In this document: positions 9,197 to 17,837 of the stretch, one piece after another
Position numbering within the stretch: position 1 is the first letter of the stretch
How the letters are laid out: the number at the start of each line of letters is the position of its first letter
Origin: Nitrospira sp. SG-bin1
Lineage (GTDB): Bacteria; Nitrospirota; Nitrospiria; Nitrospirales; Nitrospiraceae
Assembly: GCA_002083365.1 (NCBI GenBank)
Contig: LVWS01000007.1
Coordinates: 1 to 64,000, forward strand
Direction of reading: 5' to 3'
Length of the DNA stretch: 64,000 bases
Made by a program: the position numbers and the translations under genes
Notes under the pieces: model-generated
Databases searched by the model: none
Told to the model about the DNA's origin: nothing
The model's input: the letters and a program-made list of their open reading frames with translations, nothing else

Positions 9197-10302
9197 CTTC
9201 GCCCCCCCCAACCGTCCCGCTCTACAAGGAGGTACTGCACAAACCGGATGGGCGCATGCTGATTCTCTACGGACGAGAGCCGATCGTCGCGCAGGAGGCT
9301 CCGAATCCGCCGGGTGAGCGGCCCGCGCCTTCGAGTCATTTTCGTTGGCATCCTTTTCGAGGAGAGTGGGTCGCCTATGCCGATTATCGCCAGCATCGCA
9401 CCTTCCTGCCCGCGCCCGAACACAATCCGCTCGCTCCGACGGTGGATACGGCTCGACCGACGGAGCTTCCCTCGGGCCGGTATGACGTCGCCGTGTTCGA
9501 GAATCGCTTTCCGACGTTGTCGCGCGATGCAGGCCGGCCGCCGGAGTCATTGACGGACACGAGGCCAGGCACGGGGGTGTGCGAGGTCATCGTCTATACG
9601 CAGGATCCGACGGCGTCGTTGGGTACGTTGCCGCTCGAACATCTTGAAATCGTCCTGGCGTCGTTGGGCGACCGTTATAAAGAGCTCGGAGAAAGACCGG
9701 ACATCCAGTACGTCATGCCCTTTGAAAACCGCGGCGTCGAAGTCGGCGTCACGTTGCATCACCCGCATGGGCAAATCTACGCCTACCCCTTCGTGCCTCC
9801 GATTCCGGCCGGCGAACTCCGTCGGCAAGCGGAGTTTTTCCATGCGCATGGGCGGGGACTGCTCGCGGCACATCTCGAAGCGGAACAACGGGACGGACGG
9901 CGGATGCTCTATGACGGGGCGCACGCCGTCGCCTTTGTCCCGTCGTTCGCCCGCTATGCGTATGAAGCGTGGGTAGCGCCTAAACGGCCCGCCCCCTCGC
10001 TGGCCGACCTTTCTCCCGCCGAGCGACGGGATGCGGCCCGCGCCCTCAAAACCCTCCTCCTGAAATACGACGGATTGTGGGGCCGTGCCTTTCCCTATGT
10101 CATGGTTTTCCATCAGGCCCCCACCGATGGAGTTCTGCATCCGGAAGCGCATTTGCATCTCGAATGCTATCCCGCCTATCGCATGCCGGGACGGCTCAAG
10201 TATTTGGCCGGCAGCGAACTGGGGGCGGGCGTATTCACCTCGGACACGTTGCCGGAATCCAAGGCGGCGGAGTTGCAACAGGTGGCGGTGCACCTTGACT
10301 GA
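9193..10302 (+). CDS. galT: Galactose-1-phosphate uridylyltransferase
   Basis: The protein has 369 residues. The ATG overlaps the GH2 stop codon as ATGA. The HIT-superfamily active site H-P-H-G-Q lies at residues 190-194, so H192 is the predicted nucleophile that carries UMP. The N-terminal R-W-H-P-F-R-G-E-W-V and the C-terminal H-L-H-L-E-C-Y-P motif also fit GalT. The Cys pair that binds zinc in the E. coli enzyme is absent, where L-P-A-P-E-H-N-P is found instead, so this looks like a zinc-less form. It converts Gal-1-P plus UDP-Glc to UDP-Gal plus Glc-1-P (Leloir pathway). It sits between a galactosidase-like gene and galK. Confidence 0.92.
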   Translation: MTSPPPTVPLYKEVLHKPDGRMLILYGREPIVAQEAPNPPGERPAPSSHFRWHPFRGEWVAYADYRQHRTFLPAPEHNPLAPTVDTARPTELPSGRYDVAVFENRFPTLSRDAGRPPESLTDTRPGTGVCEVIVYTQDPTASLGTLPLEHLEIVLASLGDRYKELGERPDIQYVMPFENRGVEVGVTLHHPHGQIYAYPFVPPIPAGELRRQAEFFHAHGRGLLAAHLEAEQRDGRRMLYDGAHAVAFVPSFARYAYEAWVAPKRPAPSLADLSPAERRDAARALKTLLLKYDGLWGRAFPYVMVFHQAPTDGVLHPEAHLHLECYPAYRMPGRLKYLAGSELGAGVFTSDTLPESKAAELQQVAVHLD

Positions 10303-11452
10303 CTCTGCAACCGCGCGAGCGATCACCCGGAACTTCCCCGCCCTCTTCGGCGCCGCGCCCACACACAGGGCCGATGCTCCTGGGCGCGTGAACCTCATCG
10401 GAGACCATACGGACTACAACGGCGGATTCGTCCTGCCGATGCCGATACCTCACCATACGACCGTCGAACTGCGCTTGCGGGAAGACGGAATGGTCCGCAT
10501 GTGGAGTGCTTCGGTCGAGGAACCCTCGACCCTCGAAACATATAGTATCGGCGGCGAAACCAGGAAACAGGACTGGACCGACTATGTTCAGGCCGTGACA
10601 TGGGCGCTGCGTCCCGACCATCGCGCATTACGCGGGTTTGACCTTCGGATCGAATCGACCGTTCCCCTCGGAGCCGGCCTGTCGTCGAGTGCCGCTCTGT
10701 TGATCGCGCTGTTACGAGGACTACGCAAAGCCTTGGGGCTGGAGTTCACCGACGAAGCCCTCGCCACCGTGGCCCACCGGGCGGAAACCGAGTTTGTCGG
10801 CGCGCCGGTGGGAATCATGGACCATATGGTCTGTTCGCTGGGCAGGCCGCACGAGGCGTTTTTTCTGGACGCCGCGACGCTGGAACATGAGTACGTCGCC
10901 TTACCGCAGACCATCGAATGGGTGGTGCTCCACTCCGGCTTGTCTCATCACCATGCGACCGGCTCGTACCGCGAGCGTCGGCAGGAATGCGAGACCATCA
11001 ACCGTTTGCTCGGCCTGCGTTGGTTGCGCGACTTGGAGCGCAACGGCCTGCAAAGCGTGCTGGCGAGGATCGGCGAACTCCCGTCCCCATTGGACCGGCG
11101 AGCCAGGCACGTCATCACGGAAAACCAGCGTGTCTTGACCGCCATGGATTTCCTGCGGCAAGGCAATGCACAGGGGTTCGGCACGGTCATGTCGGCGTCG
11201 CATGATTCGCTGCGGCATGATTTCGACGTGTCCATTCCGGACATCGATCTCTTGGTCGAGTTGGCCCGTGCGCACCCCGCGGTCTATGGAGCCCGGTTGA
11301 CGGGCGGAGGATTCGGAGGATCGGTGGTCTTCGCGGCGGCGGCCGGAAACGGCAGGGATGTCGCGCAGTGGGTCTCCCAACGCTATCGTGCGGGCACACA
11401 ACGAGACGCGACGATCTTGCTGCCGTTCAACCGCGAGACCAGCCATCTATAA
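10295..11452 (+). CDS. galK: Galactokinase
   Basis: The protein has 385 residues from a TTG start at 10295, the first sensible initiation codon in frame, overlapping the galT end by 8 bases. It is a GHMP-family kinase. The galactokinase signature G-R-V-N-L-I-G-D-H-T-D-Y-N-G-G starts near residue 30, with Asp37 where Glu is usual. The ATP-binding loop P-L-G-A-G-L-S-S-S-A-A lies near 125, and G-x-R-L-T-G-G-G-F-G-G-S near 335. It phosphorylates galactose to galactose-1-phosphate, the GalT substrate. The rare start codon and overlap suggest translational coupling to galT. Confidence 0.92.
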   Translation: MTDSATARAITRNFPALFGAAPTHRADAPGRVNLIGDHTDYNGGFVLPMPIPHHTTVELRLREDGMVRMWSASVEEPSTLETYSIGGETRKQDWTDYVQAVTWALRPDHRALRGFDLRIESTVPLGAGLSSSAALLIALLRGLRKALGLEFTDEALATVAHRAETEFVGAPVGIMDHMVCSLGRPHEAFFLDAATLEHEYVALPQTIEWVVLHSGLSHHHATGSYRERRQECETINRLLGLRWLRDLERNGLQSVLARIGELPSPLDRRARHVITENQRVLTAMDFLRQGNAQGFGTVMSASHDSLRHDFDVSIPDIDLLVELARAHPAVYGARLTGGGFGGSVVFAAAAGNGRDVAQWVSQRYRAGTQRDATILLPFNRETSHL

Positions 11453-11689
11453 ATTCGGCGCAAGTTGTCTTCCCCGGAACGATATGGCAGCCAGCCTAGC
11501 GATGCCGCCTCGTAACCAACAAGGAATCGTGTACGTTTTAGGGTCCGCCTTTTGCACAGCTAAAGTTTGTTGTGACCTCAGACAGCACGTCGCCGACTCT
11601 GCGCTTCCAGATTTGAATCGCCCACCGATTCACGATGTCAGCTCATGTCGGGACATAGCGGGAATCGCATGACCGCAGAAAGAGGGTCC

Positions 11690-12838
11690 ATGTCCTTGAA
11701 CCAATCGATCGAATCCTCCACGAGTCCGGATATTCTGTGTCTTTCGCACCTGCGTTGGAATTGGGTGTTCCAGCGTCCGCAACACCTCTTGACGCGCGCC
11801 GCCGGAAAACGCCGGGTCTTCTTCGTCGAAGAACCGGTGTTCGACGCGACCAGCGCTCCTTTCATGGAACTTACTTCCCCGCATTCCGACGTCATCGTTG
11901 CCGTCCCACGTCTGCCCCGTGACAGTAACGGAGCAGAGATCGAGGCGATCCAAAGCCGGCTGCTCCAGTCATTGTTGGAAGAACAAGCCGTTCGGCGCTA
12001 CCTCCTCTGGTACTACACCCCCATGGCGCTGCCGTTTTCACGCGATCTGACGCCCTTGGCCACCATCTACGATTGCATGGATCAGCTGGCCGGCTTTGCC
12101 GGCGCTCCCCCGGAAATCTTCGCGCTCGAACGGGAACTCCTCGAACGCTGCGATCTCTTGTTTACCGGCGGACTCAGTCTCTATGAAGCGAAACGGACCG
12201 GTCATGCGAACGCGCATTGCTTTCCCAGCAGCGTCGATGTGGAGCATTTCCGCCGGGCTCGAGAAGGCGTCATCGACCCGGGAGATCAAGCGCCGATTCC
12301 CCATCCCCGCATCGGATACTTCGGAGTCATCGACGAACGATTGGATGTGAACCTCATCGCCGCCGTGGCGAAGCTCCGAAGCCATTGGCATTTCGTCTTC
12401 GTCGGGCCGACGGCGAAAATCGACGCGGGCTCGCTCCCTCAGGCGGCGAACATCCATTATCTCGGGTCCAAACAGTATCAAGAGTTGCCGGCTTACGTCG
12501 GCGGATGGGATGTCGCATGGATGCCCTTCGCGCGCAATCAAGCGACCCGTTTCATCAGCCCGACCAAAACCCCCGAATATCTGGCGGCGGGCAAACCGGT
12601 CGTCTCGACTTCCATTCGTGATGTGGTGCGTACCTACGGCGACCACGGCTTCGCGCGCATCGCCGACTCTCCGCAGGATACCGTCCGCGCGATGCAGGAC
12701 AGCCTCCTCGACGATCCTCATGACCGATTGATCAAGGTGGATTCATTGCTTCGAAATCAATCGTGGGACGAGACCTGGAAAAGAATGGACTCATTGATCA
12801 GCGAAGTATCGGCCGGCATGCCCGCGGTGAGATCGTAA
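11690..12838 (+). CDS. Glycosyltransferase (GT1/GT4-like) next to glf
   Basis: The frame is open from 11645, but the ATG at 11690 has AAGAGGG at good spacing and gives 382 residues. It opens with I-L-C-L-S-H-L-R-W-N-W-V-F-Q-R-P-Q-H-L-L, a motif I know from GT-B glycosyltransferases found beside UDP-galactopyranose mutases. The C-terminal half has I-G-Y-F-G-V-I-D-E-R, P-x-x-T-P-E-Y-L-A-A-G-K-P-V-V and a nucleotide-sugar-binding layout. The stop codon is directly followed by the glf start (TAAATG). It probably uses UDP-Gal or UDP-Galf to build a surface glycan; donor and acceptor are inferred from context only. Confidence 0.82.
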   Translation: MSLNQSIESSTSPDILCLSHLRWNWVFQRPQHLLTRAAGKRRVFFVEEPVFDATSAPFMELTSPHSDVIVAVPRLPRDSNGAEIEAIQSRLLQSLLEEQAVRRYLLWYYTPMALPFSRDLTPLATIYDCMDQLAGFAGAPPEIFALERELLERCDLLFTGGLSLYEAKRTGHANAHCFPSSVDVEHFRRAREGVIDPGDQAPIPHPRIGYFGVIDERLDVNLIAAVAKLRSHWHFVFVGPTAKIDAGSLPQAANIHYLGSKQYQELPAYVGGWDVAWMPFARNQATRFISPTKTPEYLAAGKPVVSTSIRDVVRTYGDHGFARIADSPQDTVRAMQDSLLDDPHDRLIKVDSLLRNQSWDETWKRMDSLISEVSAGMPAVRS

Positions 12839-13999
12839 ATGTACGATTATCTGATCGTGGGAGCGGGATTCGCAGGCAGCGTCGCGGCGGAGCGCCTGGC
12901 CGCCGGATTCGGCAAGCGGGTCTTGATCGTCGATAAGCGAGCGCACATCGGCGGGAACGCCTACGACGCCTACGACGAGCAGGGAATTCTGATCCATCGG
13001 TACGGCCCGCACATTTTTCACACCAACAGCAAGGATGTCTTCGACTACCTATCCCGTTTCACGGCCTGGCGGCCGTATCAACACCGCGTTCTGGCTTCGG
13101 TGGATGGGCAGCTGGTTCCCATTCCAATCAATCTGGATACCATCAATCGGCTATATGGGATGACGCTGACCGGTCCGGAAGTCGAACAATTCTTCGCCTC
13201 GAAGGCCGAGCCCGTGGCCGTGCCGCGCACGTCCGAAGACGTCATCGTCGGCAAAGTCGGTCGCGAACTCTACGAAAAATTTTTTCGCAACTACACGCGC
13301 AAGCAATGGGCGCTCGATCCGTCCGAGCTGGACGCCCAAGTGACCGCGCGCGTCCCGGTGCGCACCAACCGGGACGATCGCTATTTTACCGACACCTACC
13401 AAGCGATGCCGCTCCACGGGTACACCAGAATGTTCGAGCGGATGCTGGTCCATCCCAACATCACCATCGTGCTCAATACCGACTATCGGGACCTTATCGG
13501 TGAAGTGAACTATAAAAAAATGATTTTCACGGGACCGATCGACGAGTTTTTCGACTACCGATACGGTTCGCTGCCTTACCGGTCCCTGGAGTTCCGTTTC
13601 GAAACCGTGCACCGGCCTCTGGTGCAACCGGTCGCGGTGATCAACCATCCGAACGACTACTCGTACACGAGGGTGACGGAGTTCAAACACATCACCGGAC
13701 AAGATCATCACTGGACGAGCCTGGTCTACGAATACCCGCAGGCGGAAGGCGATCCGTACTATCCCGTCCCGAGGCCGGAGAACACGGCTCTCTACCGCAG
13801 GTACGATGCGTTGGCCCAGGCCACGTCGGGAGTCCATTTCGTGGGTCGTCTGGCCACGTACAAGTACTACAACATGGATCAGGTGGTGGCCCAGTCGCTT
13901 TCATTATGCACCAAACTGACGGGCGCATCGCGCCATGATCTCATCGAGGTGTCACAGAATGGCCATCCAGCTGTGGGCGGGAGTCGAGTGCACGGTTAA
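12839..13999 (+). CDS. glf: UDP-galactopyranose mutase
   Basis: The protein has 386 residues, normal for bacterial Glf. The N-terminal FAD-binding motif is D-Y-L-I-V-G-A-G-F-A-G-S, followed by K-R-A-H-I-G-G-N-A-Y-D and Y-G-P-H-I-F-H-T. The substrate region has K-Q-W-A-L-D-P and F-D-Y-R-Y-G, and the C-terminal FAD contact is G-R-L-A-T-Y-K-Y-Y-N-M-D-Q. It interconverts UDP-galactopyranose and UDP-galactofuranose using reduced FAD. Placed after galK and galT, it is the logical end of a galactose to UDP-Galf route. The next gene starts 41 bases before its stop. Confidence 0.95.
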   Translation: MYDYLIVGAGFAGSVAAERLAAGFGKRVLIVDKRAHIGGNAYDAYDEQGILIHRYGPHIFHTNSKDVFDYLSRFTAWRPYQHRVLASVDGQLVPIPINLDTINRLYGMTLTGPEVEQFFASKAEPVAVPRTSEDVIVGKVGRELYEKFFRNYTRKQWALDPSELDAQVTARVPVRTNRDDRYFTDTYQAMPLHGYTRMFERMLVHPNITIVLNTDYRDLIGEVNYKKMIFTGPIDEFFDYRYGSLPYRSLEFRFETVHRPLVQPVAVINHPNDYSYTRVTEFKHITGQDHHWTSLVYEYPQAEGDPYYPVPRPENTALYRRYDALAQATSGVHFVGRLATYKYYNMDQVVAQSLSLCTKLTGASRHDLIEVSQNGHPAVGGSRVHG

Positions 14000-16172
14000 C
14001 CGGGTCGGCGATCGCTATTTCGATCAATTGGTCCGCAACGGTCATGAGCGTCGACCGGACGACATCGATCGGTTTGCCTCGCTGGGCGTTGCCGCCATGC
14101 GCGTTCCCGTGCTGTGGGAGCGCACGGCTCCCCGCGGGCTATCGAGCGCCTCATGGGAATGGTCGGACCGATGTCTTCATCGGCTCACGGAATACGGTAT
14201 CCGTCCGATCGTCGGCCTCATCCATCATGGCAGCGGTCCTCCCGACACGAATTTGCTGGACCCCGATTTTCCATCGAAGCTGGCGGCGTTCGCCGAAGCC
14301 GCCGCCCGACGATATCCCTGGGTCGAGGCCTACACACCGGTGAACGAACCGCTGACCACGGCTCGTTTCAGCGGCTTGTACGGACATTGGTATCCCCACC
14401 GGCAGGACGACCGGTCCTTTCTCCGGGCCTTACTGAACCAGTGTCGCGCGACCGCGCTCTCCATGCAGGCGATTCGCTCGGTGATCGGGTCGGCGCAGCT
14501 CGTACAGACCGAAGACGCGGGCCACACCTACAGCACGCCGATGCTTACGTATCAAGCCCGGTTCGACAACGCGCGCCGGGTGCTCGGCTTCGATCTCCTC
14601 ACGGGGCGCATGAGTCCGGATCATCCCTTGTTGGGCTATCTCGCCCATCATGGAATCACGGACGAAGAGCTGGGATGGTTCACGGCTCATCCTTGTCCGC
14701 CGGACGTGATCGGACTCAATTATTACCTGACCAGCGACCGTTTGCTTGACGAGCGCCTTGAGCGCTATCCCTCCTGGTCCCATGGAGGGAACGGGCGTCA
14801 TGCGTACGCGGATGTCCCGGCCGTGCGGGCGTGGCGGGACGGCATTACCGGATTCGAGAAGTTGCTGGCCTACTTTTGGGATCGCTATCGCATCCCGGTC
14901 GCCTTGACCGAAGCTCATCTCGGCTGCACCAGGGAAGAACAAATGCGCTGGCTCAAGGAAGCCTGGGACGGCGCGCGCCTCGCGGCATCTCGCGGAGCCG
15001 ACGTGAAGGCCGTGACGGCCTGGTCGCTGCTGGGCACGTACGATTGGAATAAATTGGTGACGGAAGAGACGGGATTCTATGAGCCGGGAATTTTCGATGT
15101 GCGCGGTCCGGCGCCGCGGCGGACCGCGCTCGCCCGCATGATGCAAAATCTTTCATCGCGTGGTGACTTCGAGCATCCGCTCTTGGGCGAGGTCGGCTGG
15201 TGGCGGCAGCCTTCCCGGTTTCACTTTCCTCCGGTGGGACCGGAGGACGCTCAGGATAGCAAGCCGGCCGACATGGTCGCGTCGGGCGACGGCACACCGG
15301 CCGCCGGCAGGAATCATCCGATCGTGATCATCGGCGCCAATGGAACGTTGGGCCATGCGTTTGAACGACTCTGTGCTCAGCGCGGCATTCCGGCTCGGGC
15401 TCTGGCACGCGCGCAACTCGATATCACGGACGCGCGCGCCGTCGATCGGGTGCTCGGCGAAATCCGCCCGTGGGCCGTCGTCAACGCCGCGGGGTACGTC
15501 AGGGTGGATCAGGCGGAAGGCGACACCGTCCGATGTCTCCGCGACAACGCCGGCGGCGCACGACATCTTGCCGAGACCTGCAGCCGATACGGGATCAAGC
15601 TCCTCACGTTTTCGACTGATCTCGTTTTCGATGGGCTTCGAACGTCCCCCTATCTCGAAAGCCATTCTATCGCTCCGCTGAACGTCTACGGCCGGAGCAA
15701 AGCCGAGGCCGAGCGCGCGGTATCGCGGACCCTGCCGTCCGCATTGATCGTCCGCACGAGCGCCTTCTTCGGACCGTGGGATTCGGCGAACTTCGTCGCC
15801 CATGTCCTCCGTGACCTCGGTCAAGGACGCAACGTTCGTACGGCGGATTTAGTGGTATCTCCCACGTATGTGCCCGATCTCGTCCAGGCGAGCCTGGATC
15901 TATTGATCGATGATGAGCGAGGCATCTGGCACATTTCCAACCGCGGAGCGGTGTCCTGGTATGACTTCGCGCGAACCGCGGCCGGTATGGCTTCATTCGA
16001 TCCGTCGCTGATCGAACCTTGCGAGCCGTCGGCGTTGGGGTGGTCGGCGCTGCGCCCGTCGTACAGTGCCTTGGGCAGCGAGCGAGGCTGGCTCCTGCCA
16101 TGCTGGGAAGAGTCGCTCGAACGGTATGTGGGCGATCGGCACACGACCTGGACATCGTGGACCTCGTGCTGA
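13959..16172 (+). CDS. Fusion: GH1-like glycosidase domain plus RmlD-like sugar-nucleotide reductase domain
   Basis: The protein has 737 residues from an ATG at 13959, inside the glf end; an earlier in-frame start at 13935 is less likely. Residues 1-400 form a family-1 glycosidase-like barrel. T-P-V-N-E-P gives acid/base E130, V-A-L-T-E-A gives nucleophile E318, and an L-G-T-Y-D-W-N loop lies near 365. A loop rich in P, G and D leads to residue 452, where a Rossmann domain begins (I-I-G-A-N-G-T-L-G). It continues with V-V-N-A-A-G-Y-V and the dehydrogenase pair Y577/K581 (Y-G-R-S-K), as in dTDP-4-dehydrorhamnose reductase. No linker stop or frameshift is seen. Both active sites look intact. 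Its role in the sugar operon is unknown. Confidence 0.85.
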   Translation: MAIQLWAGVECTVNRVGDRYFDQLVRNGHERRPDDIDRFASLGVAAMRVPVLWERTAPRGLSSASWEWSDRCLHRLTEYGIRPIVGLIHHGSGPPDTNLLDPDFPSKLAAFAEAAARRYPWVEAYTPVNEPLTTARFSGLYGHWYPHRQDDRSFLRALLNQCRATALSMQAIRSVIGSAQLVQTEDAGHTYSTPMLTYQARFDNARRVLGFDLLTGRMSPDHPLLGYLAHHGITDEELGWFTAHPCPPDVIGLNYYLTSDRLLDERLERYPSWSHGGNGRHAYADVPAVRAWRDGITGFEKLLAYFWDRYRIPVALTEAHLGCTREEQMRWLKEAWDGARLAASRGADVKAVTAWSLLGTYDWNKLVTEETGFYEPGIFDVRGPAPRRTALARMMQNLSSRGDFEHPLLGEVGWWRQPSRFHFPPVGPEDAQDSKPADMVASGDGTPAAGRNHPIVIIGANGTLGHAFERLCAQRGIPARALARAQLDITDARAVDRVLGEIRPWAVVNAAGYVRVDQAEGDTVRCLRDNAGGARHLAETCSRYGIKLLTFSTDLVFDGLRTSPYLESHSIAPLNVYGRSKAEAERAVSRTLPSALIVRTSAFFGPWDSANFVAHVLRDLGQGRNVRTADLVVSPTYVPDLVQASLDLLIDDERGIWHISNRGAVSWYDFARTAAGMASFDPSLIEPCEPSALGWSALRPSYSALGSERGWLLPCWEESLERYVGDRHTTWTSWTSC

Positions 16173-16274
16173 GGCATCGACGGAATTTCTCGAGAGCGTC
16201 CCTATCGGATCTTCCGCTGCGACGGGCATTGATGTTGCGTCGTCCTGCACGAGAGAACACTCACGGAGGACGTT

Positions 16275-16454
16275 ATGCTTTTGAAATGGGCATTGATCTT
16301 TTTCGTGGTTGCTTTGATCGCGGCGGCGTTCGGCTTTACCGGCATCGCTGCAGGGGCGGCGAGCATCGCCAAGATCCTTTTCTATCTGTTTCTTGGCATA
16401 TTCCTCATCTTGCTCATCGCGGGCATCATCGTGGGACAGAAGATATTTTCTTAA
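16275..16454 (+). CDS. DUF1328-type small membrane protein
   Basis: The protein has 59 residues, starting at an ATG with ACGGAGGA upstream. It has two hydrophobic helices (about 5-25 and 33-54) with the glycine/alanine-rich F-G-F-T-G-I-A-A-G-A-A-S-I-A-K turn. I recognise this as typical of the YtjA/DUF1328 family of small inner-membrane proteins. It lies between the sugar operon and nuoA and is probably independent of both. Function is unknown. Confidence 0.85.
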   Translation: MLLKWALIFFVVALIAAAFGFTGIAAGAASIAKILFYLFLGIFLILLIAGIIVGQKIFS

Positions 16455-16690
16455 CATCCGAATATCGCTCCGAAGCATGAGAGAACGGCTCGGACGATGT
16501 CCGGAGCCGAGACAGGCTGTCTAAGCCCGGACAAACTGTCCACGACAACGCCGGTCACCGGCCGTTCGGGATACCGAGGATCGGCGCCCGCTTATCTTGC
16601 ATGCGGCGAACTGGCTCGCCGCTTGCTTCATCGATTCTATCGGTTTTGAAGGATCCCCTTTACCCCCGGACTGAAGAGAGAGGATGCAGG

Positions 16691-17146
16691 ATGGATGTTG
16701 AGCGGACATTGCAGATGGGCCTTTATGCGGCAGGAGTTCTTCTCGTCATCGGCGCGATGCTGGGGCTTCCGGCATTCCTGGGAGAGCGACATTGGCGAAA
16801 GCCGGAACGTCGGCGAGATATTGCGACCGGCGTGCAGTATGAATCGGGGATTCAACCGACCGGCAATGCGCAAATCCGCCTTCCCATCCAGTACTACCTG
16901 GTCGCGATGTTCTTCGTGATTTTCGACTTGGAAGCCGTCTTTCTCTATGCCTGGGCGGTGGCGGTCAAAGAAACGGGTTGGCTCGGCTTCATCGAGGTGA
17001 CGATCTTCGTCGCGATTCTCTTGGCGGCGCTGGCCTATTTGTGGCGTATCGGCGCATTGGATTGGAGCGCCCGATATCAACGACCGCCTGTCCGTCGCCT
17101 TCATCGTTTTCAAGTGAAGGAGCGGGCCGATGCGCGGGTGGCGTAA
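16691..17146 (+). CDS. nuoA: NADH-quinone oxidoreductase subunit A
   Basis: The protein has 151 residues. The ATG at 16691 follows a GAGG-type site; the frame extends upstream but without support. Three membrane helices are seen. The conserved loop Y-E-S-G-I-Q-P-T-G-N-A and F-V-I-F-D-L-E-A-V-F-L-Y identify NuoA. It helps anchor the peripheral arm at the quinone site. It opens the nuo operon and overlaps nuoB by 17 bases. Confidence 0.95.
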   Translation: MDVERTLQMGLYAAGVLLVIGAMLGLPAFLGERHWRKPERRRDIATGVQYESGIQPTGNAQIRLPIQYYLVAMFFVIFDLEAVFLYAWAVAVKETGWLGFIEVTIFVAILLAALAYLWRIGALDWSARYQRPPVRRLHRFQVKERADARVA

Positions 17147-17837
17147 CGGAAGACTGGAAGGGACTTCCATCAGGGACGGCGGCGACGGCTCCCTGGCGAC
17201 CGTGGTCGGTCAGTCGGTGTTGCTCGCCACACTCCAAGATTTACTGGCTTGGGGCAGGAAGAATTCGCTCTGGCCGCTGAATTTCGGCCTGTCCTGTTGC
17301 TACGTGGAAATGGCGACCAGTCTGACCAGCGTCTACGACGTGGCCCGGTTCGGCGCCGAAGTCGTCCGCGGTTCTCCCCGCCAAGCCGATGTCCTGGTGG
17401 TCTCCGGTACGGTGTTCATCAAGGTGGCTCCGATCATCAAGCAGCTGTACGAACAGATGATGGAGCCCCGGTGGGTGATCTCAATGGGTTCCTGCGCGAA
17501 CTCAGGAGGAATGTTCGACGCGTACTCCGTCGTGCAGGGTGTGGACAAATTCCTTCCCGTGGACGTGTACATGCCGGGGTGCCCCCCGCCCCCCCATGCC
17601 TTCATGGAATGTCTGCTGCTTTTACAAGATAAAGTCGGTCGGGAACGACGGCCGTTGAGTTGGTGGTTCGGTCCGCAAGACGTCCAAAAACCGATCATGC
17701 CGTCGATGAGGGACATGAAACGAGAAGAACGGATCCATCGGCGGGACTATCCGGCCCCGGATATCCTTCCCAGAACCGATCTCCTCTCGCCGCGCTTCGC
17801 GGCACAACAGCCGGATGAATCGGCCTCCAAGCCATGA
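17130..17837 (+). CDS. nuoB: NADH-quinone oxidoreductase subunit B
   Basis: The protein has 235 residues. The ligands of cluster N2 are C56, C57, C122 and C151, in L-S-C-C-Y-V-E-M, M-G-S-C-A-N-S-G-G and Y-M-P-G-C-P-P. N2 is the last iron-sulfur cluster before quinone. About 50 extra C-terminal residues, basic and proline-rich, extend past the usual core. The gene overlaps nuoA by 17 bases and nuoCD by 4 (ATGA). Confidence 0.96.
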   Translation: MRGWRNGRLEGTSIRDGGDGSLATVVGQSVLLATLQDLLAWGRKNSLWPLNFGLSCCYVEMATSLTSVYDVARFGAEVVRGSPRQADVLVVSGTVFIKVAPIIKQLYEQMMEPRWVISMGSCANSGGMFDAYSVVQGVDKFLPVDVYMPGCPPPPHAFMECLLLLQDKVGRERRPLSWWFGPQDVQKPIMPSMRDMKREERIHRRDYPAPDILPRTDLLSPRFAAQQPDESASKP

